Assembly: GCA_003229065.1 (NCBI GenBank)
Contig: QIHJ01000134.1
Coordinates: 1 to 7,410, forward strand
From: Candidatus Dadabacteria bacterium
Lineage (GTDB): Bacteria > Desulfobacterota_D > UBA1144 > Nemesobacterales > UBA2774
Length of the DNA: 7,410 bases
Direction of reading: 5' to 3'
The notes beneath the pieces are model-generated. The model was not told the DNA's origin and did not search any database. It saw only the letters and a list, made by a program, of their open reading frames with translations. Position 1 is the stretch's first letter, and every line of letters begins with the position of its first letter. Position numbers and translations under genes: made by a program. Positions 1 to 7,045 of this stretch are shown here, one piece after another.

Positions 1-48
1 GCAATAAAATATTGAAAACGACATATTTATGAAGAGGAAGGCAAAAGA

Positions 49-64
49 TTCCACTCGAGTGGAA
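49..64. repeat. Perfect 16-bp palindrome downstream of the small gene; possible weak terminator
   Basis: TTCCACTCGAGTGGAA is fully self-complementary. As RNA from the minus strand it could form a 6-bp stem with a UCGA loop, followed by the moderately U-rich TCTTTTGCC. It begins 25 bases past the TAG of the small gene, so it may end the operon. The stem is short and half A-U, and the T tract is interrupted, so an operator site is an alternative. The remainder of the left edge (1-48) is AT-rich with no gene I can support. Confidence 0.35.
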
Positions 65-89
65 ATAGTAACCGCATTTAAGATAACAT

Positions 90-233
90 CTACCAGGGGA
101 GCTTGTTCATAAGTGGAGCGAGCTGGGGACCGAAGAACGCAACGGTTGCTATAAGCCCGATGAAGCCTGCAATGCCCATGCAAAGAGAGGCTACGACAAT
201 TTGAGTAACTTTTTCCAAATGCTGCTCGTCCAT
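90..233 (-). CDS. Small single-helix membrane protein downstream of actF, function unknown
   Basis: This is a 47-codon open frame from ATG (231-233) to TAG (90-92). The peptide begins MDEQHLEKVTQIVVASLCMG, continues hydrophobic to about residue 34 (GFIGLIATVAFF) and ends GPQLAPLMNKLPW. That gives a short charged N-terminus, one membrane helix at about residues 11-34 and a short tail. It is supported by a textbook AAGGAG ribosome site at 240-245, 6 nt before the ATG, and by its place in line with the act operon. Its first four residues, MDEQ, match those of ActF. I do not recognise the family. It could be an accessory helix of ACIII, since some ACIII complexes contain small extra subunits, or a small subunit of a terminal oxidase encoded further left. 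Both are inferences from position and topology. Confidence 0.75.
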   Translation of the reverse strand: MDEQHLEKVTQIVVASLCMGIAGFIGLIATVAFFGPQLAPLMNKLPW

Positions 234-239
234 ATTTAA

Positions 240-245
240 CTCCTT
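240..245 (-). promoter_or_regulatory. Ribosome binding site of the small membrane-protein gene
   Basis: AAGGAG on the minus strand lies 6 nt before the ATG at 233. It is among the best-placed ribosome sites in the window and is the main reason to accept the 47-codon gene as translated. Confidence 0.75.
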
Positions 246-282
246 ACGCCTTATTATACCCCTTTATTCGTTTCAATGATAC

Positions 283-309
283 TTTAGTACACGGACAATT
301 TAGTACACG
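283..309. repeat. Pair of 11-bp direct repeats between actF and the small gene
   Basis: The plus-strand sequence TTTAGTACACG occurs at 283-293 and again at 299-309, 16 bp apart start to start, with a 5-bp spacer. Both lie in the 105-nt gap after actF (234-338). The spacing of about one and a half helical turns could suit a paired protein site, but no regulator is evident. The rest of the gap shows no clear hairpin terminator. Confidence 0.6.
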
Positions 310-338
310 CTTGGCCCTTTACTGAGCGCGATGTCCTC

Positions 339-1583
339 TTAGTGATGTCCCCCCGAGGATTTGCCTCCGAAGAACGGATCACCGACAGGAATCGATGGGA
401 ATGCCCTCATAAATAAGAGGAACATGAACATAAAAGTACCCAGGAAACCAAGCGTTATCAGAATTTGTGTTATGCCTATATCGATCGAATCTGAAAGTGA
501 AGGAATAATTAGAACGTATTTATCGAGCCAGAATCCCGTGATTGAAACGGCTGCAATAAAAACGAGTATCGGTTTTACTATTTTATGGGTCCTCGGTATC
601 AGTGCCACAAATGGGAATATAAAGCAGCTAGTGAGCACCACCCAAGATAGAGAGCGGAAAGGCTCGTCTTGTACACGGGCAATAACAAACCCTGTTTCTT
701 CGGGCATGTTCGCATACCATATGGGCAGGAGCTGAGAGTAGAAAAGATAAACCCAGAAGAGGGAAAAACCCTGGAGCATTTTACCGATGTCGTGGTATTT
801 GCTGTCGTCCAGATATTCTTCGAGCCCTAGTCTCCTACTCATGAACACCGAAAGGATTATAGTAGTACCGAGCGCGGCTATGAAGCTGCCCATGAAATAA
901 TAAGGACCAAATAGAGTGCTGAACCAGTGAGAGTCGAGCGACATCATAAAGTCCCATGCGAAAAAGCTGAATACTGTAGCATAGAGTATGAGCACTGCAG
1001 GGGCAAATTTACCCAACTTTACCCATATCCTCTTTCTTTCATCCTCACCGCTCCACCCAGAGGCTACCCAGCCTGCTATACCGCTGAGCTTATCACCCAC
1101 ACCGCCCAGGTCTTGTCTGAGTGAATAGTAGAGGTAGAACATGCTTACGATCAATAGAACTATGAAACCTATTACGTTACGGCCGAACACGAACTTCATA
1201 TTGAGCCACACGTCTTTTGGATGGTGGTAATGCTCTGTCGCGTATGGGAGTATGTAGTCCCTCCCAACAAATACTACTAAAAGAAGTATCAAGGCGACCG
1301 GAGTAAAGGAGGCCAGTCCCTCACTCACCCGCAGGAGCGACCTCGCCCACCGTGCGTTAGTAATGCGGAGTATGCATGAAAACACAATGCCTGCCTGAGC
1401 TATTCCGGTCCAGAAGAGAAAATTCACAAGGAAAATCTGCCAGGCCGCGCTGGGGTCTGACCCCAAAGCCTGAATAACGAAAGCTGCAAATCCTATTATG
1501 CCTATGATTAAAAACACATAGATTGCCGAAGTAGGTATCAGGGATCTTTTAGCTAATATTTCTTCTCTTATTTGCTCATCCAT
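339..1583 (-). CDS. actF: ActF, second NrfD-like membrane subunit of Alternative Complex III
   Basis: This 414-residue polytopic membrane protein has about ten hydrophobic helices and is a paralogue of ActC. Common ancestry shows in the matching stretch SFFAWDFMMS...FGPYYFMG (residues 206-232), which corresponds to SVVSWDFAMS...FAPYFVAG in ActC. The ActC quinol-site motif IHLGRPW is absent. ActF-typical SQLLPIWYANMPEET is present at 283-297. In ACIII, ActF is thought to support proton movement or structure and not to bind quinol. The C-terminus is short and hydrophilic and ends SSGGHH. The ATG lies 1 nt after the actE stop, with a purine-rich GAGGAG about 13 nt upstream inside actE, so translational coupling is likely. 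This is the last of the canonical act genes; a 105-nt gap follows. Confidence 0.96.
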   Translation of the reverse strand: MDEQIREEILAKRSLIPTSAIYVFLIIGIIGFAAFVIQALGSDPSAAWQIFLVNFLFWTGIAQAGIVFSCILRITNARWARSLLRVSEGLASFTPVALILLLVVFVGRDYILPYATEHYHHPKDVWLNMKFVFGRNVIGFIVLLIVSMFYLYYSLRQDLGGVGDKLSGIAGWVASGWSGEDERKRIWVKLGKFAPAVLILYATVFSFFAWDFMMSLDSHWFSTLFGPYYFMGSFIAALGTTIILSVFMSRRLGLEEYLDDSKYHDIGKMLQGFSLFWVYLFYSQLLPIWYANMPEETGFVIARVQDEPFRSLSWVVLTSCFIFPFVALIPRTHKIVKPILVFIAAVSITGFWLDKYVLIIPSLSDSIDIGITQILITLGFLGTFMFMFLLFMRAFPSIPVGDPFFGGKSSGGHH

Positions 1584-1584
1584 A

Positions 1585-2229
1585 TTACTCGGTACTCTCC
1601 TCAGCTGTATTGTCGTTAAGAGAACCCTCTGTTGCTTCAGTCGATTCAGGCGGAGGCTCGGGGCTGCCCTGGAGCTTCCTTACGTAGTTCACCACGTCCC
1701 ATGCGCTCTTGGATGTAATGCTTTCACGGTAGCTCGGCATCATCACCTTGCCGCCGTAGCGTATGTAGGCGTATAAATAACCGTCAGTCCTGGCTATTAC
1801 TCCCGGGCCTGTCAAGTTAAGTGGGTAGAAACCTCTTTTTATAACCGGTCCGTCTCCCATCCCTTCCAGACCGTGGCAGACAACGCAGAATGTCTGGTAA
1901 ACCTGTTCTCCGTGTGCCAGGGACTCTTGTGTTGAAGCCACCGGGCTTCGGGCTATGTTTTCGAAATCTTCTCTTGGAAGGGGCTTAATCCTGAGACCGT
2001 CCGTCGTAACGGAAAGCTGGGGATACGCAACCGGCTCTTCGTAGGGCTGGATGGAGGGCTGTATCCACATATCGAAATTCCAAGGAAACGCGTGCGCTCC
2101 TATACCGCCGCACAAGCATAACGCCATAACTAGCAGAAAATTGGACTTCTTATTGATGAGATTGATAAGATTCATGAGATTCATTAGAAATAATTCTGTT
2201 TGACCTCCCGACGGGCGCTTAAGAGCCAT
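1585..2229 (-). CDS. actE: ActE, monoheme cytochrome c subunit of Alternative Complex III
   Basis: This is the monoheme c-type cytochrome of ACIII, a likely exit point for electrons to the terminal oxidase. The heme motif CVVCH is at residues 115-119, and Met164 (or Met163) in MMPSY is the probable axial ligand, as in class I cytochromes. The mature region opens with FDMWIQPSIQPYEEP, resembling the DM..QP..PYE start of ActE proteins. From the first ATG the protein has 214 residues, but the N-terminus is odd: MNLMNLINLIN is encoded by a 9-bp tandem repeat, and Met16 (base 2184) or Met19 would give a more usual signal peptide of about 30 residues, cleaved after AHA (residue 47). No lipobox cysteine is seen, although ActE is lipid-anchored in known structures. 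Residues 188-214 are an acidic Pro/Ser/Thr/Glu tail. Gene identity is secure; the exact start is not. Confidence 0.95.
   Translation of the reverse strand: MALKRPSGGQTELFLMNLMNLINLINKKSNFLLVMALCLCGGIGAHAFPWNFDMWIQPSIQPYEEPVAYPQLSVTTDGLRIKPLPREDFENIARSPVASTQESLAHGEQVYQTFCVVCHGLEGMGDGPVIKRGFYPLNLTGPGVIARTDGYLYAYIRYGGKVMMPSYRESITSKSAWDVVNYVRKLQGSPEPPPESTEATEGSLNDNTAEESTE
2149..2184 (-). repeat. 9-bp tandem repeat, four copies, inside the actE signal-peptide region
   Basis: Read on the minus strand, the units are ATGAATCTC, ATGAATCTT, ATCAATCTC and ATCAATAAG. The first three differ at two positions and the last diverges at its end. The repeat is in frame and encodes MNL, MNL, INL, INK. Each unit adds three residues, so copy-number change would keep the frame and would change the number of possible ATG starts. 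Confidence 0.85.
2204..2208 (-). promoter_or_regulatory. GGAGG ribosome-site-like sequence at the start of actE, badly spaced
   Basis: GGAGG on the minus strand lies inside the first codons of the long actE frame, 19 nt before the alternative ATG at 2184. That is too far for efficient initiation at that ATG, and no ATG, GTG or TTG in frame lies at normal spacing. The site would make sense if the real start were Met16 in an ancestor whose spacing has since changed. It may also be chance. Confidence 0.3.
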
Positions 2230-2741
2230 CAGACTTCGTCAAACTTTATCTCCTCAGCCCCCTGGGAGCTTAGTATGTTTTCTACCTCTTCTACGCTCTC
2301 TTTATCGCATGTAACCATAACGCCGAATTTATCTTCAGAGAACCTGGGGTCGTACATGCTTTTTGGTGCGTTTCGCCTGAGCCTCGCGTTTATCAGGAAC
2401 CCCAATAGAGTGGACAGAGCCCCGATCAAAATTGTAAGCTCGAATATAATCACGATAAACGGCGGTAAAGAGACAATGGGCTTTGCGCTTACGGATATCG
2501 GCCAGTCGGTCGAAGTCAGCACCGTAAAAGCTACTCCGCACGCTGCACCCAGCATAGCCCCGAAAAGGGTAAAGAAACGTACGATACTTTCAGGCTCGTC
2601 CATCACCTCTTCAATATCGTGATTGGGAAGGGGTGAAAATACGCGCAGCTTAAAGAAGCCGGCGCGCTTTAGCTTCTTTACCGTTTCAACGGTGACATCC
2701 ACATATGAGAAAATCCCTAAAACGCCTTGATTGTCTTTCAT
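2229..2741 (-). CDS. actD: ActD, DUF3341 membrane subunit of Alternative Complex III
   Basis: This 170-residue protein matches the DUF3341/ActD family, a structural subunit without cofactors that packs on the ActC/ActF core. It has a soluble N-terminal domain (residues 1-50) that begins VLGIFSYVD, two membrane helices at about 53-77 and 94-117 joined by a short loop containing SAKPIVSLPP, and a soluble C-terminal domain with YDPRFSEDKFGV at 130-141 and an acidic end. There is no cofactor-binding motif; the only cysteines are Cys68 and Cys145. The start is well supported by a GGAGG ribosome site at 2752-2756, 10 nt before the ATG. The stop shares one base with the most upstream actE start (TGATG). 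Family assignment is from the two-helix layout, these motifs and the position between actC and actE. Confidence 0.95.
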   Translation of the reverse strand: MKDNQGVLGIFSYVDVTVETVKKLKRAGFFKLRVFSPLPNHDIEEVMDEPESIVRFFTLFGAMLGAACGVAFTVLTSTDWPISVSAKPIVSLPPFIVIIFELTILIGALSTLLGFLINARLRRNAPKSMYDPRFSEDKFGVMVTCDKESVEEVENILSSQGAEEIKFDEV

Positions 2742-2765
2742 TATGCTTTAGCCTCCGGCTATCGT

Positions 2766-4109
2766 TCAGCCAGCATGGTCTCCTTTGATTCCTTTGTTGG
2801 GTACGGGCAGTATCTCCTTCATCTCGGCAATCGATACAGCAGGCAGCGTCTTGATAAATATCAGGAAGAACATGAAGAACCAGGCGAAGCTGCCGACCGT
2901 GATCCCTATCTCGACCCATGAAGGCATATATATTCCCCAGGCTGCGGGGTCAAAACCCTGCGAGAGGGAAATAACGATAATATTGAACCTCTCAAACCAC
3001 ATGCCGATGTTAATAAAAATAGAAATGATAAATAGGGCTTTTACGTTTCTCCGCACTGCCTTGAACCAAAGCGGAATCGGTATGATTACGTTACAGACAA
3101 TCATGATCCAGTAAAATAAGGCGTATTGACCGGTGACTCTGTAGTAGAACTGACCCCACTCATAGGGGCTTCCGCTGTACCAGGCTAAAAAGAATTCGAC
3201 CCCGTAGGCATAGCCTACGATGAGCGATGTCATGATTATGAGCTTGGCCATGCCGTCGTAGTTATCGAGAGTTATATATTCCTCTAAGTGAAATATCTTT
3301 CTTATCGGCACGGTCAGAGTGATGACCATCCCCAGGCCCGAGAATATGGCGCCTGCAACAAAATATGGCGCAAATATTGTCGTATGCCATCCGGGAAGGT
3401 TGGACATAGCAAAATCCCAGGACACGACACTATGCACTGAAAGTACAAGAGGTGTGGCGAAGGCTGCAAAAAACAGATACGTCCTAGTGTAGTGGAGCCA
3501 CTCCCAGTTAGAGCCCTTCCAGCCAAGAGAGAGCACAGTATAGGCGATCTTGCGGGGTACATCTTTCACCTTGTCCCTGACAGCCGCTATATCGGGGATC
3601 AAACCTAAAAAGAAAAATAGCGAGCTTACGGTTAAATATGTGCTTACTGCAAACACGTCCCAAAGCAGTGGAGACTTAAAGTTTACCCAGAGCTCCCTTT
3701 GGTTCGGGTAAGGGAAGAGCCAATAGAAATTCCATGGGCGGCCTAAGTGAATAATGGGAAAGAGCCCTGCCGTCAGAACAGCAAACACGGTCATTGCCTC
3801 GGCAATCCTGTATATCGACATTCGGAAATTGGCGCGGAATAAATATAGTATTGCTGAAATAAGAGTTCCCGAGTGTGCGATACCTACCCAGAAAACAAAG
3901 TCCGTAATGTAGACGCCCCAGAATACGGGGTGTCTGTAACCGGCTACGCCAAGACCCGAATAGACCTGATGGATGAAACAAAATAGACCAAACCCTACGA
4001 AGCCAAGCGTAGGTATGAAAAGCGCAAGCCACTTTACAGTAGGCTTATCAAGCATTCTTATTATATCTTCATTTACTCTTGCGTAGGTTAAAGTTGATTG
4101 CTCGCTCAT
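2766..4109 (-). CDS. actC: ActC, NrfD-like quinol-oxidising membrane subunit of Alternative Complex III
   Basis: This 447-residue polytopic membrane protein of the NrfD/PsrC family has about ten hydrophobic helices. In ACIII it holds the quinol oxidation site next to ActB. Landmarks visible here are IHLGRPW at residues 120-126, with His121 and Arg124, and the HSVVSWDFA stretch with His226 and Asp232. Polar residues of this kind in the helix bundle line the quinol and proton paths in family members. The IHLGRPW motif separates it from its paralogue ActF, which lacks it. The soluble N-terminus (about 25 residues) and the C-terminal tail (about 25 residues) are short. The ATG overlaps the actB stop by one base (TAATG) and has no strong ribosome site, so translation is probably coupled to actB. 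A 24-nt gap follows before actD. Confidence 0.97.
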   Translation of the reverse strand: MSEQSTLTYARVNEDIIRMLDKPTVKWLALFIPTLGFVGFGLFCFIHQVYSGLGVAGYRHPVFWGVYITDFVFWVGIAHSGTLISAILYLFRANFRMSIYRIAEAMTVFAVLTAGLFPIIHLGRPWNFYWLFPYPNQRELWVNFKSPLLWDVFAVSTYLTVSSLFFFLGLIPDIAAVRDKVKDVPRKIAYTVLSLGWKGSNWEWLHYTRTYLFFAAFATPLVLSVHSVVSWDFAMSNLPGWHTTIFAPYFVAGAIFSGLGMVITLTVPIRKIFHLEEYITLDNYDGMAKLIIMTSLIVGYAYGVEFFLAWYSGSPYEWGQFYYRVTGQYALFYWIMIVCNVIIPIPLWFKAVRRNVKALFIISIFINIGMWFERFNIIVISLSQGFDPAAWGIYMPSWVEIGITVGSFAWFFMFFLIFIKTLPAVSIAEMKEILPVPNKGIKGDHAG

Positions 4110-7033
4110 TAAGCTTTATCCCGTACCACTTTTTTTAGATATGTAATCGCAGGCTGAGTGTTAACAAACTCAAGCGCTTTGTAACCCCTGCCGTCGTGTG
4201 AGAGTTTTGACGCATTGCTCTGATGGTCCTCCAGGTTGCCGAACACGATGGCGTCGGCAGGGCAGGCCTGCTCGCATGCGACCTTAAACTCGCCGTCGCC
4301 TACATCTCTGCCGCCGTCCTTGGCCAGGTCTTTGGCGTGGTTTATCCTCTGGACGCAGAAAGTGCATTTTTCCATCACGCCCTTCGAGCGGACCGTTACG
4401 TCAGGATTGAGCTGCCAGTTTAAAGGCTCGGGCCATTTATACGTAAACCAGTTGAATTTCCTTACTTTATAGGTGCAGTTATTAGCACAGTATCTGGTAC
4501 CTACGCAGCGGTTGTAAACCATTCCGTTAAGCCCTTCGGGGTTATGGTAGGTGGCGAATACAGGACATACAGGCTCGCAGGGAGCGTTTCCGCACTGCTG
4601 ACACAGCATAGGGAGATATATTGTCCTGAAACCTGCGTCGTCGTCTGTTTTCTCAAAGAATCTTGAAATACTAATCCACGCCATATCACGTCGCTTGGCG
4701 ACCATATCCTTACCAACGAAGGCTATATTGTTCTCTGCATAACATGCTGTAACGCATGAGCCGCAGCCTACGCATTTCTGAAGATCGATCGCCATTCCCC
4801 AGCGGTATTTGTGGTACTCCCGGGGAGGATAGAAATCGGGCTCGTTATGCTCCTCATAATGGAGACCTTTCTCAAGCGCGCTCAGTGAAACCGATTTGGC
4901 AATAATTCTGTCATGCTGAGTAGTCGTATATTGTGTTTGTACGAACTGTGCGTGTTTTCCAGTCTTAGAAGCACTTACCTTTGTTGCGAGCCAAGCAAAG
5001 CCGCCTGAAAGCTCGTCAGTAGAAACCGGAAGAAGATCAAGCGGGTTAACGCCCCGGTCTTTAGCATAGCGTCCGTAAGCGGTGTGGCCCTGCCCTATCA
5101 TCACAGCGAGGGTATCGGGCCTTATGCCTTCGTAAACATAGGCTTGCGTGTCAATGGTGCCCTCAGGCGATTCGATAGAGACGAAGTCTCCGAGCCTTAT
5201 CCCGAGTTTTTTAGCTGTGTCGGGATGTACCTCTACCCATGAATCCCATACGCCTGTCGTAATTGCATCAGGAAGCTCCTGTAGCCAGGGCTTGTTGGCG
5301 CCTCTGCCGTCATAGTACCTGTAGGAAGGGTACGCTGTGAAGTAGTATTCGCCCTCACCCTTAAACTCTGCTTCCGGGAACGAAATACCCCCGGCTGCAG
5401 GAGAAAGGGACGCGGCAACCGTCGCAGGCTCTTCATAGTAGCCTCCGTCCTCAAGCGCTTTTTTCCATTGTTTATCGAAGTCGCCGGCAGGTAAAATATC
5501 CTTCCAGGCGTCACGTAAATAATCGTAATAAGTCGTCTGAGTGTATCTGCCGTTTAGCTCCTCCACCTGACCGCTAACGGAAAGAAGCACGTCTCCCGTG
5601 GTCTTAGTGTTGAAAACGGGGGTCATTATAGGCTGTATAAGCCCCTTGACCGATTCTCTAGGGAAATAATCTCCCCAGCTCTCCATGAAGGTATTATCGG
5701 GCAGCACGAGGTCTGATAGCTCCGTTGTCTCGTCCATAAAGCTCGAGAAGCTTACGACGCAATCCACATTTTCGAGTGCCTCTTTGAATTTCATGGACTT
5801 AGGGAGCGTGAACACGGGATTTACGCCGTGAATCAATATTAAGTCTATCTCGCCGTTATTCATTGAACCGATAAGTGAGGATATGTCCTGAAATGAATTT
5901 ACGTCCGATATGGAAAGCGTGTCGCCGAAATCCATCGTGTCGCCGATATTGCCGGCTATGTAGTTCAGAATGTTTATCGCTACAAGTGTTTGGGTTGCGT
6001 TAGTGCCTGAGGCTGCGACGCCGCCCCCTATGGCCAGGCTTGACTTTGCACCCGCAAAATCCGTTGCTATCTGAGTTATCACGTCTACAGGTACGTCTGT
6101 AATCGAAGATACTTTATCGGGCGAATAATCACTAAGAAGTCCGCGCAGGCCGCCTGCAGAATTAGAGGAAAGTCCTTCGTTTACTATTACGTTCGCAATT
6201 GCGAGCGCTAACACGCCTTCTGTACCGGGCTTGATCGATACCCACTGATCGGCATTGGTGCCAGTGAGTGAGGCTCTTGGATCGACGTATACGAATTTGC
6301 CGACGGTTTTGTCTTTTACAGAGTGCATGTCGGAGAACATCTTCGTGTATTCGGTAGCCGATAGCCAGGTCTCAAGGAAATCTGCGCCGAATGAGAGCAG
6401 ATAGTCCGTTTTATCAATATTGTATGTAGGTATTTTTTCTATTCCGAATGAAATCTTGTTTGCTTCCTTAAGAGGCTCGTACGCAAAAGTTTCGTACTGT
6501 AGGTGAGTGCCTCCGAGAACACCCATCCAATCGTCAACGAGGGTGCCTAAAGTGCCGGAAATGTTGTTTGTAAGGAAGACGATATTGCCGCTCTTTCCAC
6601 TAGAGCGCGCTTTAACTATTCTTTCACTGAGATTCTTCTCGATGCCTTCCCAGCCCATGGGCTTCATTCTTCCGTCATCGTTTTTAAGGAGCGGAGAGCG
6701 AATACGGTCCGGGTTGTAGAGACCCTGAAGAGAGGCCTGGCCCATGGCGCAGCTGTGGCCGGTGTTGATGGGGTTTTTCGGATTTCCTTCAATTTTGATA
6801 GCTCTGCCTTCACGGTTTTTTACAACTATGCCGCATCCTGCCGGGCATTCTCTGCATGTGCTCGAGTAGTAGTTGGGCAGTCCGGGGATGATGCCTTCGG
6901 GGGGAATGACGTAGGGTATAATCTGCTCAACAGGCTCAGAACAAGCACCCGTTACCGCAGCCGTGCCGCCGGCTACGCCTATTATTTTCAGAAAATCCCT
7001 TCTCTTTAATCCGCCCTTCTTATCTTGAGACAT
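4109..7033 (-). CDS. actB: ActB, fused Mop-like and iron-sulfur subunit of Alternative Complex III
   Basis: This 974-residue electron-transfer subunit links the quinol site in ActC to the hemes of ActA. Residues 10-31 form a twin-arginine signal (KRRDFLK) ending in the lipobox-like TGAC with Cys31, which suggests Tat export followed by lipid anchoring. Residues of about 50-700 resemble molybdopterin oxidoreductases. They keep CX2CX3CX27C (Cys60, 63, 67, 95), but published ACIII structures show no molybdenum cofactor in this half. Residues of about 740-974 are a PsrB/NrfC-type ferredoxin domain with exactly 15 cysteines: 754, 757, 760, 764; 811, 814, 819, 823; 843, 849, 853; 890, 893, 920, 924. 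That count fits three [4Fe-4S] clusters and one [3Fe-4S] cluster, as known for the family. A good ribosome site (GGAGG, 7039-7043) lies 5 nt before the ATG. The stop overlaps the actC start by one base. Length and fused architecture are normal for ActB. Confidence 0.97.
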   Translation of the reverse strand: MSQDKKGGLKRRDFLKIIGVAGGTAAVTGACSEPVEQIIPYVIPPEGIIPGLPNYYSSTCRECPAGCGIVVKNREGRAIKIEGNPKNPINTGHSCAMGQASLQGLYNPDRIRSPLLKNDDGRMKPMGWEGIEKNLSERIVKARSSGKSGNIVFLTNNISGTLGTLVDDWMGVLGGTHLQYETFAYEPLKEANKISFGIEKIPTYNIDKTDYLLSFGADFLETWLSATEYTKMFSDMHSVKDKTVGKFVYVDPRASLTGTNADQWVSIKPGTEGVLALAIANVIVNEGLSSNSAGGLRGLLSDYSPDKVSSITDVPVDVITQIATDFAGAKSSLAIGGGVAASGTNATQTLVAINILNYIAGNIGDTMDFGDTLSISDVNSFQDISSLIGSMNNGEIDLILIHGVNPVFTLPKSMKFKEALENVDCVVSFSSFMDETTELSDLVLPDNTFMESWGDYFPRESVKGLIQPIMTPVFNTKTTGDVLLSVSGQVEELNGRYTQTTYYDYLRDAWKDILPAGDFDKQWKKALEDGGYYEEPATVAASLSPAAGGISFPEAEFKGEGEYYFTAYPSYRYYDGRGANKPWLQELPDAITTGVWDSWVEVHPDTAKKLGIRLGDFVSIESPEGTIDTQAYVYEGIRPDTLAVMIGQGHTAYGRYAKDRGVNPLDLLPVSTDELSGGFAWLATKVSASKTGKHAQFVQTQYTTTQHDRIIAKSVSLSALEKGLHYEEHNEPDFYPPREYHKYRWGMAIDLQKCVGCGSCVTACYAENNIAFVGKDMVAKRRDMAWISISRFFEKTDDDAGFRTIYLPMLCQQCGNAPCEPVCPVFATYHNPEGLNGMVYNRCVGTRYCANNCTYKVRKFNWFTYKWPEPLNWQLNPDVTVRSKGVMEKCTFCVQRINHAKDLAKDGGRDVGDGEFKVACEQACPADAIVFGNLEDHQSNASKLSHDGRGYKALEFVNTQPAITYLKKVVRDKA

Positions 7034-7045
7034 CTACTCCTCCGA

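Noticed and set aside
1..24. ATG on the minus strand at 22-24, open to the left edge, as the start of a next gene
   Set aside because: Only eight codons are visible and there is no purine-rich ribosome site upstream, so it cannot be supported.
253..258. TATAAT on the minus strand before the small gene, a possible -10 promoter element
   Set aside because: No reasonable -35 hexamer lies 16-18 bp upstream, and transcription would begin at about base 246, right next to the ribosome site. The stretch is AT-rich, so the match is probably chance.
361..735. Plus-strand open frame of 124 codons opposite actF
   Set aside because: It lies wholly antisense to a well-supported membrane-protein gene, its product has no recognisable features, and similar opposite-strand frames occur against several other act genes.
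4109..7033. Reading actB as a catalytic molybdenum oxidoreductase (formate dehydrogenase or polysulfide/nitrate reductase type)
   Set aside because: The fusion to a four-cluster ferredoxin domain and the surrounding actA-C-D-E-F order identify ACIII, whose Mop-like domain is known to lack the cofactor.
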